Source: Pseudomonadota bacterium (GTDB taxonomy: Bacteria; Pseudomonadota; Gammaproteobacteria; Steroidobacterales; Woeseiaceae). From it: a DNA stretch of 64,000 nucleotides. Location: assembly GCA_022574185.1 (NCBI GenBank), contig JACZSM010000001.1, positions 62,001-126,000 on the forward strand. The letters run 5' to 3'. Position 1 is the first letter of the stretch, and each line of letters opens with the position of its first letter. A program made the translations under genes and the position numbers. The notes beneath the pieces are model-generated. The model did no database searches, had not been told where the DNA came from, and saw only the letters and a list, made by a program, of their open reading frames with translations. Of this stretch, positions 13,402 to 22,173 are shown piece after piece.

Positions 13402-13463
13402 CAGGTAAAGCGCAGCACAGCGAGCTTCCGTCAAGCGGGATCGAGACACCAGGGAGAGGAATA
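13402..13463. repeat. Family-2 structured repeat, copy A
   Basis: This copy contains TAAAGCGCAGC followed by AGCGAGCT and the segment CCGTCAAGCGGGATCGAGACA. It shares most of its length with copies at 50123-50226 (inverted) and 55180-55245. The inner CCGTCAAGCGG can form a small hairpin. The flanks AGGTAAAG and GGGAGAGGAATATG differ partly from the other copies. No coding sequence is seen in it. Confidence 0.75.
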
Positions 13464-13482
13464 TGTCGTGCCCGGCCTGCTT

Positions 13483-14475
13483 TTAGCTGATGCGCACCAC
13501 CGTGCGTCCGGTCACGGTGCCGTCGATATAGGCCTGGAATTGGTTTGGAAGGTCTTCGAATTCGATGCTTCGGTCGCTGATGATGTCGAGGTGTCGGGGC
13601 TTGAGGTCGCCGCCGATGCGCGACCAGACCGCAAGCCGAAGATCGCGCGGCGTATCGACCGAATTGATGCCGAGCAAACACACTGCTCGCAGAATAAATG
13701 GTAGAACGGTCGTTTTCAGCGCCGGACTTGCCGCGAGGCCGATGCTCGCGATATTGCCGCCGTAATCCATCGTGCGTGTAAGCCAGGTCAGGTAATCGCC
13801 GCCAAGATTGTCAACTGCCCCGGCCCATTGCGTTTTCTCCATCGGCCGCTTGCCGAGATCGATATCGTCACGCCGCAGAATGCTGCGCGCGCCAATGCTC
13901 TTTAAGTACTCTTCCTTGTCAGCCTTGCCGGTCATCGCCACGACTTCGTAACCGCGGCCGTCGAGCATATCGATTGCAATACTGCCAACACCGCCTGTCG
14001 CTCCGGTAACGACAACCGGTCCATTTTCAGGTGCCTGACCGTTCTGTTCCATGCGATGAATCGCGAGCGCTGCCGTATAACCTGCAGTGCCGATCTGCAT
14101 AACCTCTGCGGCGGTCATGCCCTCGGGGATCGGCACGAGAGACGAACTATCGACCCGGGCGTACTCCGAATAACCGCCGTCCACGGTCTCGCTCAGCCCA
14201 CAGCCGTTGACCAGCACCGCCGTGCCCGATTGAAAATCAGCATCCGCGGAGCTGACAACAGTACCAGCAAGGTCAATACCGCCGTTCAACGGATAACGCC
14301 GCAATATTCTCGCCGTGCCTGTCGCCGCAAGTGCGTCCTTGTAATTGATCGTCGAATGGCTAACCTTGATGACGACATCGCCATCAGTCAGTTCATCAAT
14401 GGAAAGTTCTTCAAAACCGGCCGTGATGTTGCCGTCCTTCTCATTAATACGATACGCGCGAAACTTGTCCATCAT
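13483..14475 (-). CDS. acuI: Acryloyl-CoA reductase (AcuI/YhdH family)
   Basis: Zinc-independent medium-chain dehydrogenase/reductase that reduces acryloyl-CoA to propionyl-CoA with NADPH. It has 330 residues. The N-terminal GroES-like domain has the family segments INYKDALA and GGIDLAGTV. The nucleotide-binding loop TGATGGVGS is at about 157-165. The first two codons are both ATG, so the start could be 14475 or 14472. It lies directly upstream of prpBCD on the same strand, which fits a role in delivering propionyl-CoA, though a 306-base gap means it need not be co-transcribed. Confidence 0.85.
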   Translation of the reverse strand: MMDKFRAYRINEKDGNITAGFEELSIDELTDGDVVIKVSHSTINYKDALAATGTARILRRYPLNGGIDLAGTVVSSADADFQSGTAVLVNGCGLSETVDGGYSEYARVDSSSLVPIPEGMTAAEVMQIGTAGYTAALAIHRMEQNGQAPENGPVVVTGATGGVGSIAIDMLDGRGYEVVAMTGKADKEEYLKSIGARSILRRDDIDLGKRPMEKTQWAGAVDNLGGDYLTWLTRTMDYGGNIASIGLAASPALKTTVLPFILRAVCLLGINSVDTPRDLRLAVWSRIGGDLKPRHLDIISDRSIEFEDLPNQFQAYIDGTVTGRTVVRIS

Positions 14476-14495
14476 TGCCTCAACTTTTTATTTCC

Positions 14496-14544
14496 GGACA
14501 GTTTACTTAATTGATGGTTTCTTGATCAATTAAGTAAACTGTCC
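14496..14544. repeat. Perfect 20-base inverted repeat (possible mobile-element remnant)
   Basis: Arms 14496-14515 and 14525-14544 are exact reverse complements around a nine-base loop. The arm begins GGACAGTTTACTTAA. An 11-base part of it (GACAGTTTACT) recurs on the minus strand just before trmL, near 56338. Arms of this kind often mark the ends of small transposon-related repeats, but no transposase is nearby. It sits in the 78-base gap between the MBL gene and acuI and could also affect transcription between them. Confidence 0.7.
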
Positions 14545-14553
14545 CCGAAGTTT

Positions 14554-15507
14554 TTACACTCGTCTATTAAGCCAGACCTCGAGACCTTGAGTATTGATTT
14601 CGATGTCAAAATTCAAAGTTGACGATATCGACTCCCGGTCGCCGTTGTAACCGTGTTTGATAAGGCGCTCCTCAAAGTACTCGAACATCGCTGCTTGCAG
14701 CAATTCGGTACGGTTCGCAGCGTCGGCGTGTGCAAGAGCCATCGCAACAAAGGCGTCGATACCTTCGTGCATGTCCACAGCAAGCCGGTCGAGATCGCGA
14801 ACACGACTGTAGTGGGTCAAATACACCTGCTCAGGCTCGTAGGCCATGATGCGGTCAACCGACTTGTGTGCTTCATCGGGATCGAAGTGCACGGGTGTCG
14901 TCGTTGGGAAGATGAACTCGCCGGCAGCTGTATCCAGTTCGCGATACGAAACGCCAAAACTGTCGCCGGTGAAGATACCTTTCGAGTTCGGGTCGTGCAG
15001 GCAGTAGTGATGTCGCGCGTGACCCTCCGTGAAGAAAGTCTGCATCGCGCGACCGCTGAGTTCAAACCATTGCCCGTCGTCGGAAATATCGATGCGCTTT
15101 GCGTCAATCGATTGAATTTCTCCATACATCTCTTGCGTTCGCTGCTTGCCATACACGGCCTCCGTTCCAGCGATGAGCTTCGCCGGATCGATCATATGCG
15201 GCGCACCACGTGGGTGCACGACGCAGCGTGCATTTGGCAGTTGCTGCATTAGCAATCCGGCTCCGCCAGCATGGTCCAGGTGAATGTGTGTCAGAAAAAC
15301 AAAGTCGACATCCGCAGCATCAATGTCTTGCTGCTCAAGTGCGCCAAGCAAAAGGGAAACGCTATTGTTGGTGCCCGTATCGACAAAGGCGGCACGACCC
15401 TGTTCGACGATCAGGTGACTTGCATCCAGTAACGGTCGCGCGAATTCGGTATCGATAGCAATGATGCCATCGTTGAGTTCGGTTGTTTGTGCGTGTCGAC
15501 TCGGCAT
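14554..15507 (-). CDS. MBL-fold metallo-hydrolase
   Basis: Metallo-beta-lactamase fold enzyme of 317 residues without a signal peptide. The metal-binding motif THIHLDH is at 73-79 (His74, His76, Asp78, His79), followed by further ligands around EGHARHHY and FTGDSFG, so a dinuclear site looks complete. The C-terminal ~90 residues are helical. Substrate cannot be told; glyoxalase II-like and lactonase-like members share this plan. It is divergent from the DUF945 gene and upstream of acuI on the same strand. Confidence 0.85.
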   Translation of the reverse strand: MPSRHAQTTELNDGIIAIDTEFARPLLDASHLIVEQGRAAFVDTGTNNSVSLLLGALEQQDIDAADVDFVFLTHIHLDHAGGAGLLMQQLPNARCVVHPRGAPHMIDPAKLIAGTEAVYGKQRTQEMYGEIQSIDAKRIDISDDGQWFELSGRAMQTFFTEGHARHHYCLHDPNSKGIFTGDSFGVSYRELDTAAGEFIFPTTTPVHFDPDEAHKSVDRIMAYEPEQVYLTHYSRVRDLDRLAVDMHEGIDAFVAMALAHADAANRTELLQAAMFEYFEERLIKHGYNGDRESISSTLNFDIEINTQGLEVWLNRRV

Positions 15508-15616
15508 TGCGTCTCTCGTCTGGAGTTGGGCAACCGACTTTAATCAACGGCCGGCGGCGGATTGGTATCGCATGCTAGCATCAGGGCGGCAATGTACGGT
15601 TTATCAGGAGCTCGTT

Positions 15617-16954
15617 GTGAAGAAAAGTGTTGTCGCACTGCTCATAACTCTGGCGCTGATCGTATTGATCTCGCCAGGTATCGTCGGCAGGCTGGCCGAG
15701 CAGTCGATGCAGGAAAATCTCGACTGGGCGAGTACTGAGAGCCGCGAATTCGTCATTATATCGCAGGGCTTTGATCGCGGTTGGTTTTCGTCAGCAGGCC
15801 GGCACCGCATCGAGTTTCGAGACGGCGACCTGCAAGGTGCCATACTGCGTCTGGCTGGTACTGATACGGTCGCGGTTCTCCCTGCACTAATCGTGAATAC
15901 GCGTCTCGATCATGGCCTGATTCCCGTGACATCGTTGTCCCGCGAGCAAGGCTCCCTCAAACCCGGACTCGGCAGCGCGATATCGACGTTCAGCCTCGAA
16001 CTCGCGGACGGTGAAATCATCGCACTGCCTGGCACAATTTACAGCACTCTCAGCTTGGCCGGCGAGTTGCAGTCAAACTTTGTACTGCAGGCCGACGGCT
16101 TCGAATCTGAAAAAGTGCGTATAGACTGGGGCGCTACCAACATTCTCGTGACAACGAACCCGACGAACGGCAGCATTGACATTGAAGGCAGTATCGATTC
16201 CATCTCTATCCAATCGCCTCGCGAGATGTTGCGCTTTGACAAAATTGAGCTAACGATTCAACAACGCATGAGCCCGTTCGGCTTTGCTGTCGGCGACTTG
16301 AAATTCAGCTGGCAGGCGATGACAGAAGGGACCGGCGCTGACACGACCACGATCGGTCCGGTAACGATCAACTCGAATCTGGCCGTCGACGACGATCGCG
16401 TCAATGGTCACATCACACTGAAACTTGAGAACGCGCCTTTTGCAGACTTTGGTACGGCGGCGATTGTTGCAAACATTCGCCTCAAAAATGCTGATGGCGT
16501 CGCCATAGCCAATCTCAAGCGGGCGCTCGAGAAAATGTCGCTTGATGAGGATGCTTTGACCGCATTTGAAAGTCTCGACAACGATTTGCGGCGCCTGCTG
16601 GCCGCCGGTATCGAGCTACATATTGAGCAGCTAGAAGTCTCTTTGCCGCAAGGCTCGATTACCTCGACGTTCAGCTTCATTGTCGCAGAAACCGATCTCA
16701 ACGGATTTACCTGGACCGCGCCGTTGCTGGCGCTCGACGCCAGAGCTGATATCAGTCTGCCTGTGGAGCTCGTCGAGCTTGCCCTTGACATGAATCCACA
16801 ACTCAATGCTGCAATCGGCATGGGTTTTCTGCGAAAAAACGGCGCCTTTTACGTCATGGAGGCTGCTTTCGAAAAGGGCTTGCTGACCATTAACGGCGCG
16901 CCAATGCCGATCCCGTTGCCGGGATTGCAGTCACTGGCGCACACTACAGACTAA
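15617..16954 (+). CDS. DUF945 (YdgA-like) family protein
   Basis: Protein of 445 residues starting at a GTG with AGGAG six bases before it. An N-terminal signal anchor (SVVALLITLALIVLISPGIVG) is followed by the SREFVIISQGFDRGWFSS segment typical of the DUF945 family, and then by a long region of repeated beta-strands. E. coli YdgA is about 500 residues. Function is unknown; members are periplasmic or inner-membrane-anchored. It is the only plus-strand gene in this part of the left arm, and its end overlaps the convergent ABC gene by 11 bases. Confidence 0.8.
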   Translation: MKKSVVALLITLALIVLISPGIVGRLAEQSMQENLDWASTESREFVIISQGFDRGWFSSAGRHRIEFRDGDLQGAILRLAGTDTVAVLPALIVNTRLDHGLIPVTSLSREQGSLKPGLGSAISTFSLELADGEIIALPGTIYSTLSLAGELQSNFVLQADGFESEKVRIDWGATNILVTTNPTNGSIDIEGSIDSISIQSPREMLRFDKIELTIQQRMSPFGFAVGDLKFSWQAMTEGTGADTTTIGPVTINSNLAVDDDRVNGHITLKLENAPFADFGTAAIVANIRLKNADGVAIANLKRALEKMSLDEDALTAFESLDNDLRRLLAAGIELHIEQLEVSLPQGSITSTFSFIVAETDLNGFTWTAPLLALDARADISLPVELVELALDMNPQLNAAIGMGFLRKNGAFYVMEAAFEKGLLTINGAPMPIPLPGLQSLAHTTD

Positions 16955-18692
16955 TCTCCTCGGCCCGATGACAGGCGACAATGCTGCCATTAACGATTCG
17001 CGGTAACGGCAATTCGGCCCTGCAGATGTCTTTCGCAAAACGGCAGCGCGGATGAAACGCGCATCCTGAGGGCGGCGAGAGAATCGACGGCACCTCACCT
17101 GACAGTGACACCGTGCCACCGGCCGCGGCCGGATCGGGTGTGGGCACGGCATCGAGCAGTGCTTTCGTATACGGGTGTTGGGCGCGACTATAAAGTGACG
17201 CGCAATCGGCAAGTTCGACGAGCCTGCCCATATACATGACCAGCACGCGGTGACTGATGGCGCGCACGACCGCCAGATCATGCGTGATGAAGACAATCGC
17301 GAGGCCACCATCTTTCTGCGCATCACCGAGCAACGCAAGAATTTCTTTGCGCACCGATCCGTCGAGTGCTGCGACGGCCTCGTCGCATACGAGCACCTTT
17401 GGCTTAAGAATCAGCGCTCGGGCAATAGCCACGCGCTGAGCTTGCCCGCCCGACAGTTCATGTGGAAACCGGGCGCGGTAGCTTGCATCAAGTCCGACCC
17501 TGTCCAGCATCGCCGCAACCTGTTTCTGTCGTTCCTCACTCGACAGGCCGCGCTCGTGTACGAGCAGCGGTTCATCGACAATACTCGCCACGCGCATCTG
17601 TGGATTCAATGAACCAGCCGGATCCTGAAACACCAATTGCAGGTCCCGCCGCATCGCGATCGGCCTGGATTGCACCAGGCCGCCAAGCTCCTCGCCACAA
17701 AACAGCACCCGGCCCGACTGCAACGGCACAAGACCTAACGCTGCCCGGACCAGACTCGTCTTGCCCGATCCCGACTCGCCGACAACGGCGACCGTCTCGC
17801 CAGCACTGACCGACAGACTCAAATTGCGAACCGCCTGCAGGCTGTCGCCATTACGCTCGTCATAACTTACCGAGACATTGCACAGCTGCAGCACTTCGTT
17901 TCCCGCCACCGCTGACAAAACATCACCACGATCAAGTCGTGGTGCAGCATCGATCAACGCTGCTGTGTGCTCGTGCTGCGGACTCGCGAAAATGTCGATA
18001 GTCGTTCCGGACTCAACCAGTCGGCCTTGCTCCAGCACCAGCATGCGCTCGCAATGCCCGGCGATGATGCCGAGATCGTGTGTGATCAGCAGCAAGGTCG
18101 TGTCGCGACGAATTTCCTCGAGTAACTCGAGAATCTGTGCCTGCACCGTTACATCAAGGGCCGTTGTCGGCTCATCAGCGATCAGCAGTTCCGGCGCCGC
18201 GATCAGCGCCGATGCAATCATTGCTCGCTGGCGCATGCCGCCTGACAACTGATGCGGATATGCTCGAAACTGCCGCTCTGGATCGGGCAGACCAACGCGC
18301 TGCAGCATGTCCAGAACGCGGGCGTCTGCCTCTCTGCCCGATGCGAGATTGTGCGTGGTCAGGATGACTCGCAGCTGCGCGCCGATGCGCACAAAAGGAT
18401 TTAGTGCCTGCATTGGATCCTGAAACACCAATGCCATGTGCCGCGCTCTGAGGCCGTTAAGCGTTTTCTCGCTCGCATTCAGCACCTCGGTACCATTAAG
18501 CAATACGCTACCGTTTGTGACTGCATTACCCGGCAACAGACCGAGAACAGCCAGCGCCATCTGCGATTTTCCCGAACCCGACTCCCCGACCACGCCGACC
18601 GACTCGCCTGCCTCAATTGCAAAGCTCAGGTCGCGGACGACCTCATTATCGCCATAACGAATCGTCAGCCCGTCGACTTGCAACAGGCTCAT
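16944..18692 (-). CDS. Dipeptide/oligopeptide ABC transporter, fused double ATPase
   Basis: 582 residues carrying two complete ABC domains, equivalent to DppD and DppF joined. Domain 1 has Walker A GESGSGKS at 36-43 and signature LSGGMRQ at 149-155. Domain 2 has Walker A GESGSGKT at 305-312 and signature LSGGQAQR at 413-420. Each is followed by an oligopeptide-type C-terminal extension; the second includes SGCAFHPRCRFA, with cysteines that in relatives bind an iron-sulfur cluster. The start at 18692 overlaps the permease stop as ATGA. YejF-type and GsiA-type transporters share this fusion. Confidence 0.92.
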   Translation of the reverse strand: MSLLQVDGLTIRYGDNEVVRDLSFAIEAGESVGVVGESGSGKSQMALAVLGLLPGNAVTNGSVLLNGTEVLNASEKTLNGLRARHMALVFQDPMQALNPFVRIGAQLRVILTTHNLASGREADARVLDMLQRVGLPDPERQFRAYPHQLSGGMRQRAMIASALIAAPELLIADEPTTALDVTVQAQILELLEEIRRDTTLLLITHDLGIIAGHCERMLVLEQGRLVESGTTIDIFASPQHEHTAALIDAAPRLDRGDVLSAVAGNEVLQLCNVSVSYDERNGDSLQAVRNLSLSVSAGETVAVVGESGSGKTSLVRAALGLVPLQSGRVLFCGEELGGLVQSRPIAMRRDLQLVFQDPAGSLNPQMRVASIVDEPLLVHERGLSSEERQKQVAAMLDRVGLDASYRARFPHELSGGQAQRVAIARALILKPKVLVCDEAVAALDGSVRKEILALLGDAQKDGGLAIVFITHDLAVVRAISHRVLVMYMGRLVELADCASLYSRAQHPYTKALLDAVPTPDPAAAGGTVSLSGEVPSILSPPSGCAFHPRCRFAKDICRAELPLPRIVNGSIVACHRAEEISL

Positions 18693-19534
18693 GCTGTGTG
18701 CCTGGCGTCGAATACATCGCGCATTGCATCGCCGAGAAAATTGCAGCAAAACAGGATCGACGCGAGCAGTGCCGCCGGAATCAACAGCATCCACGGCGCG
18801 CCCTCCATCTGATTGACGCCTGCATTGACAAGCGCCCCCAGCGACGTCTGCGGCTCCTGGATGCCGAGGCCGAGGAAACTTAAAAATGACTCAACCAATA
18901 TCGCCTGTGGAATCGTCAGCGTGACATAGACGATGACAACACCCATAAGATTGGGTGCAATGTGGCGGAATATGATTCGCGGTGCGGACACGCCCGTCAC
19001 TCGTGCGGCCGCGACGAACTCGCGCTCGCGCAAACTCAGCGTCTGGCCGCGCACTATTCGCGCCATGTCGAGCCAGTTGATCGCCCCTATCGCAACAAAG
19101 ATCAGCAGAAAATTTCGCTCAAATGCGACCATGAGCAAAATTACGAAGAAGATGAATGGCAGCGCGTACAGTGTGTCAACGAAGCGCATCATGACGGCGT
19201 CAACCCGGCCACCGACAAACCCGGCAACAGCGCCGTAGATGACTCCAATGACGAGACTAACCGCACTCGCAACGACTGCAATCACAATCGTCACTCGCAC
19301 GCCGAGCATCGATCGCACGAACAAGTCACGGCCGAGATCATCGGTGCCGAATACTTGCATATCGGTGACGGTCGGCGGGCTCAGCAAATTATCGAAGTCT
19401 GTCTGCAGGTAATCGTTCGGGCTGACCAGTGGACCGATGCAAGCAACCACGACGACGCCGAAGAGCAGTCCGCCACAGATCATCACCGTACGATTTTGTC
19501 GCAGCCGCTGCCACGTACTGCCGAGCGACATCAT
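18689..19534 (-). CDS. Peptide ABC transporter permease, DppC/OppC type
   Basis: Inner-membrane permease of 281 residues with an OppC-type N-terminal segment and about six helices. The coupling loop (EAA motif) is EFVAAARVTGVSAPRIIFRHIAPN. It overlaps both neighbours by the four-base ATGA arrangement, indicating translational coupling within the SBP-DppB-DppC-DppDF operon. Confidence 0.93.
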   Translation of the reverse strand: MMSLGSTWQRLRQNRTVMICGGLLFGVVVVACIGPLVSPNDYLQTDFDNLLSPPTVTDMQVFGTDDLGRDLFVRSMLGVRVTIVIAVVASAVSLVIGVIYGAVAGFVGGRVDAVMMRFVDTLYALPFIFFVILLMVAFERNFLLIFVAIGAINWLDMARIVRGQTLSLREREFVAAARVTGVSAPRIIFRHIAPNLMGVVIVYVTLTIPQAILVESFLSFLGLGIQEPQTSLGALVNAGVNQMEGAPWMLLIPAALLASILFCCNFLGDAMRDVFDARHTA

Positions 19535-20454
19535 CGCTGCCGAACTCTTGGGTCGATCACTGCGTAGAGAATATCAACGAGCAGGTTTAACAGGATAATC
19601 AATGTCGCGTAAAAGATAACGATGCCGAGCACCAGCGTGTAGTCGCGATTCAATGCGCCGCGAACGAAGAGCTGGCCCAGGCCGGGAATACCAAATATTT
19701 CTTCAACCACCACCGAGCCGGTCAAAATGGCAGCGACCGCCGGGCCCATATAGGACAGCACCGGCAGCATCGCCGGCTTGAGTGCGTGATAACGCACGAT
19801 TGCGATCGTGCCAAGGCCCTGTGCGCGAGCCGTCCTGATGAAGTCGCTGGCCAGTACATCGATCATGCTGGCGCGAGTGAGTCGAGCGATATAGGCGATC
19901 TGCGGCAATGCCAGCGATACGACAGGCAACAAATAGCGTGCGCCACCTGCATTGCCACTCCAGCCTGCCGGCAACCACTGCAGGTACACGGCAAGTACCA
20001 ATACCAGCACAGGTGCAACCACAAACACCGGGATCGAAATGCCCGTCATCGCAAGGGCCATGACGGTTCGATCAAGCACAGTGTTTTTACGCAACGCCGC
20101 CGCTGTGCCGGCCGTCACGCCGACGATCAACGACAGCAGCATCGCCAGTGCCCCGAGATGTAACGACAGCGGCAACGCACCGCCGATCAGCTCGCTGACT
20201 GTGTGATCCCGATAGCTGTAGGACGGGCCGAGGTCGCCTTGGACCACGCCGCCAAGGTAGCGCAAGAATTGCCGGTGCAGCGGTTCATCCAGATGATACT
20301 TTTTCGCAATATTCGCTTCGATCTCGGGCGGCAATACGCGTTCGTCGTCAAACGGCCCGCCCGGCGCAGCATGCACCATCAAAAAAGCGAGCACAATTAC
20401 CAACAGCAGCGTCGGAATTGCACCCAGCACTCGAAGCACGGTGTAGCGCAGCAA
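19531..20454 (-). CDS. Peptide ABC transporter permease, DppB/OppB type
   Basis: Inner-membrane permease of 307 residues with six predicted helices. The N-terminus LRVLGAIPTLLLVIVLAFLMVHAAPGGPFD is typical of DppB, and the coupling loop is DFIRTARAQGLGTIAIVRYHALKPA. It is preceded by the substrate-binding protein gene (20-base gap) and overlaps the next permease by four bases. Confidence 0.93.
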   Translation of the reverse strand: MLRYTVLRVLGAIPTLLLVIVLAFLMVHAAPGGPFDDERVLPPEIEANIAKKYHLDEPLHRQFLRYLGGVVQGDLGPSYSYRDHTVSELIGGALPLSLHLGALAMLLSLIVGVTAGTAAALRKNTVLDRTVMALAMTGISIPVFVVAPVLVLVLAVYLQWLPAGWSGNAGGARYLLPVVSLALPQIAYIARLTRASMIDVLASDFIRTARAQGLGTIAIVRYHALKPAMLPVLSYMGPAVAAILTGSVVVEEIFGIPGLGQLFVRGALNRDYTLVLGIVIFYATLIILLNLLVDILYAVIDPRVRQR

Positions 20455-20474
20455 AGCGTTATCCAGTTCTGAGA

Positions 20475-22091
20475 CTAGTCTGTTGCGAGACTCAGATGCT
20501 GACTGTAATGATAATCCAGCACATTGTCTCCCCAGCCAGAAACCTGAAGACTGACAAGATGTTTGCTGACGTAAAAATACAGCGGTATGACCGGGTGATC
20601 GGCGAGCAGCACGCGCTCGGCTTCTTCGAGGTACACGCGCCGCAGCTTAGGGTCTGTCTGCTCAGCCGCCGCAAGCATTAGCTCATCGTACTCATCGCTG
20701 GCATAACGCGGCATGTTGGCCGGATTGCCCCCCTGCAGGATGCTGAGAAAAGTGTGTGCGTCGTTATAGTCGCCGATCCAGCTCGAGCGAAATACCTGCG
20801 TTACCTCCGCTTCGCGCATATTGGAAAGCAACACCTGAAACTCTTCGTTGACGAGCGTCACCTCTGCGCCGAGAACCTCGCGCCACATTGACTGCACGGC
20901 GAGCGCAATGCGTTGTTGTGTGTCCGATGTGTTGTAACGTAGCTCGAACTGCGCGGGGTTTGCCGCGCTATAGCCCGCCTCGCGATACAGCCGCCTTGCG
21001 CCTGCATTGCGCTCGTCCTGGTTCAGGTCCGCATAGTTGAAGCGTCGCGGCTCGTAATTGTCGACTCCCGCCGGCACCCAGCTATAGGCCGGAGCCTCGC
21101 CGCGACCCGTGATCTTCTCCACGAGAACATCGCGATCGATAGCCATCGACAGAGCCTGGCGAAGTTGTAGGCTATCTCCGAACATCGGTTTGCTCAGGTT
21201 ATAACCGTAGTAGTACACGCCCAGGTACGACGCGACGTGCAGTTCATCTGGGCGGTCTTCGCGAATCCGTTTGAAGCTTTCCGGCGGCACGATTGCAGTG
21301 ATGTGAAGTTCCCCGGCGCGATATCGATTGAGCTCGGTCATTGGCTGCGTCAGCACATGATAGTTCACAGCATCAATCGCAGTTGCCGCGTTATTCCAGT
21401 ATTCCTCATTGCGGCTGAGCCTGAGCATCGATCCGGGCTGCCATGAATCAAGCTTGTAGGCGCCGTTCGATAACAGATTGCCGGGGCGCGTGAAGGAGTC
21501 ACCGTGTTCTGCCAATGAGTCCGGGTTAACCGGGAACGTACTTGGGTATGTCAACAACGCAAGGAAATACGGTGTGGGCCGTGACAGCCTGATAATCAGC
21601 GTTTGATCGTCTTTTGCTTCGACCGCGAGCGCCGATGGCTCCATCTCGCCCGACGAAATGGCACTCGCATTCTCAATGTCAGCGATAAGGTGTGCATTGA
21701 ATGCCGCCGTCGCCGGGTCGACGAGTCGGCGCAGACTGAATACGAAGTGCGACGCCGTTACCGCGTCGGCGTTCGACCACCGCGCATCAGAGCGGATATT
21801 AAAAGTGTAGGTAAGTCCGTCGTCAGAAATCGTCCAGCCATCTGCTGCTGCTGGAATCAACTCGCCCGTCGCCGTGTAGCCAGCCAGGCCTTCGCCGATG
21901 TCGCGCAATACCTCTCCCGCTTGTACGCTGCGCATCTTGTGCGGATCCAGGGACTCTGGGTCCGTGGACAGTCCGCGATTCAGCGTAGAATTCGCTGCCG
22001 CGGAATCTTCCACGTCCTCATAGGAGTAGAGGGCGATGGCCACAATCGCGAAAGTTGCAAGTGCAATCAACACATTACGACTGATATTCAT
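20475..22091 (-). CDS. Peptide ABC transporter substrate-binding protein (SBP_bac_5)
   Basis: OppA/DppA-like binding protein of 538 residues from the ATG at 22091. The family segment is TLNRGLSTDPESLDPHKMRSVQ, followed by NGAYKLDSW and the C-terminal lobe. The N-terminus has one hydrophobic helix (VLIALATFAIVAIALYS) but no lipobox cysteine, so the protein is probably tethered to the inner membrane by an uncleaved anchor, or secreted. It is the first gene of the transporter operon and lies 82 bases after mnmG. Confidence 0.9.
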   Translation of the reverse strand: MNISRNVLIALATFAIVAIALYSYEDVEDSAAANSTLNRGLSTDPESLDPHKMRSVQAGEVLRDIGEGLAGYTATGELIPAAADGWTISDDGLTYTFNIRSDARWSNADAVTASHFVFSLRRLVDPATAAFNAHLIADIENASAISSGEMEPSALAVEAKDDQTLIIRLSRPTPYFLALLTYPSTFPVNPDSLAEHGDSFTRPGNLLSNGAYKLDSWQPGSMLRLSRNEEYWNNAATAIDAVNYHVLTQPMTELNRYRAGELHITAIVPPESFKRIREDRPDELHVASYLGVYYYGYNLSKPMFGDSLQLRQALSMAIDRDVLVEKITGRGEAPAYSWVPAGVDNYEPRRFNYADLNQDERNAGARRLYREAGYSAANPAQFELRYNTSDTQQRIALAVQSMWREVLGAEVTLVNEEFQVLLSNMREAEVTQVFRSSWIGDYNDAHTFLSILQGGNPANMPRYASDEYDELMLAAAEQTDPKLRRVYLEEAERVLLADHPVIPLYFYVSKHLVSLQVSGWGDNVLDYHYSQHLSLATD

Positions 22092-22173
22092 GGATGCTCT
22101 TCGCCACCAGAATGCGCCGAAGGATACACGATTAGCTGCCAGACGCGATGTTTCTCGTCGCAAGCCCGAGCAT

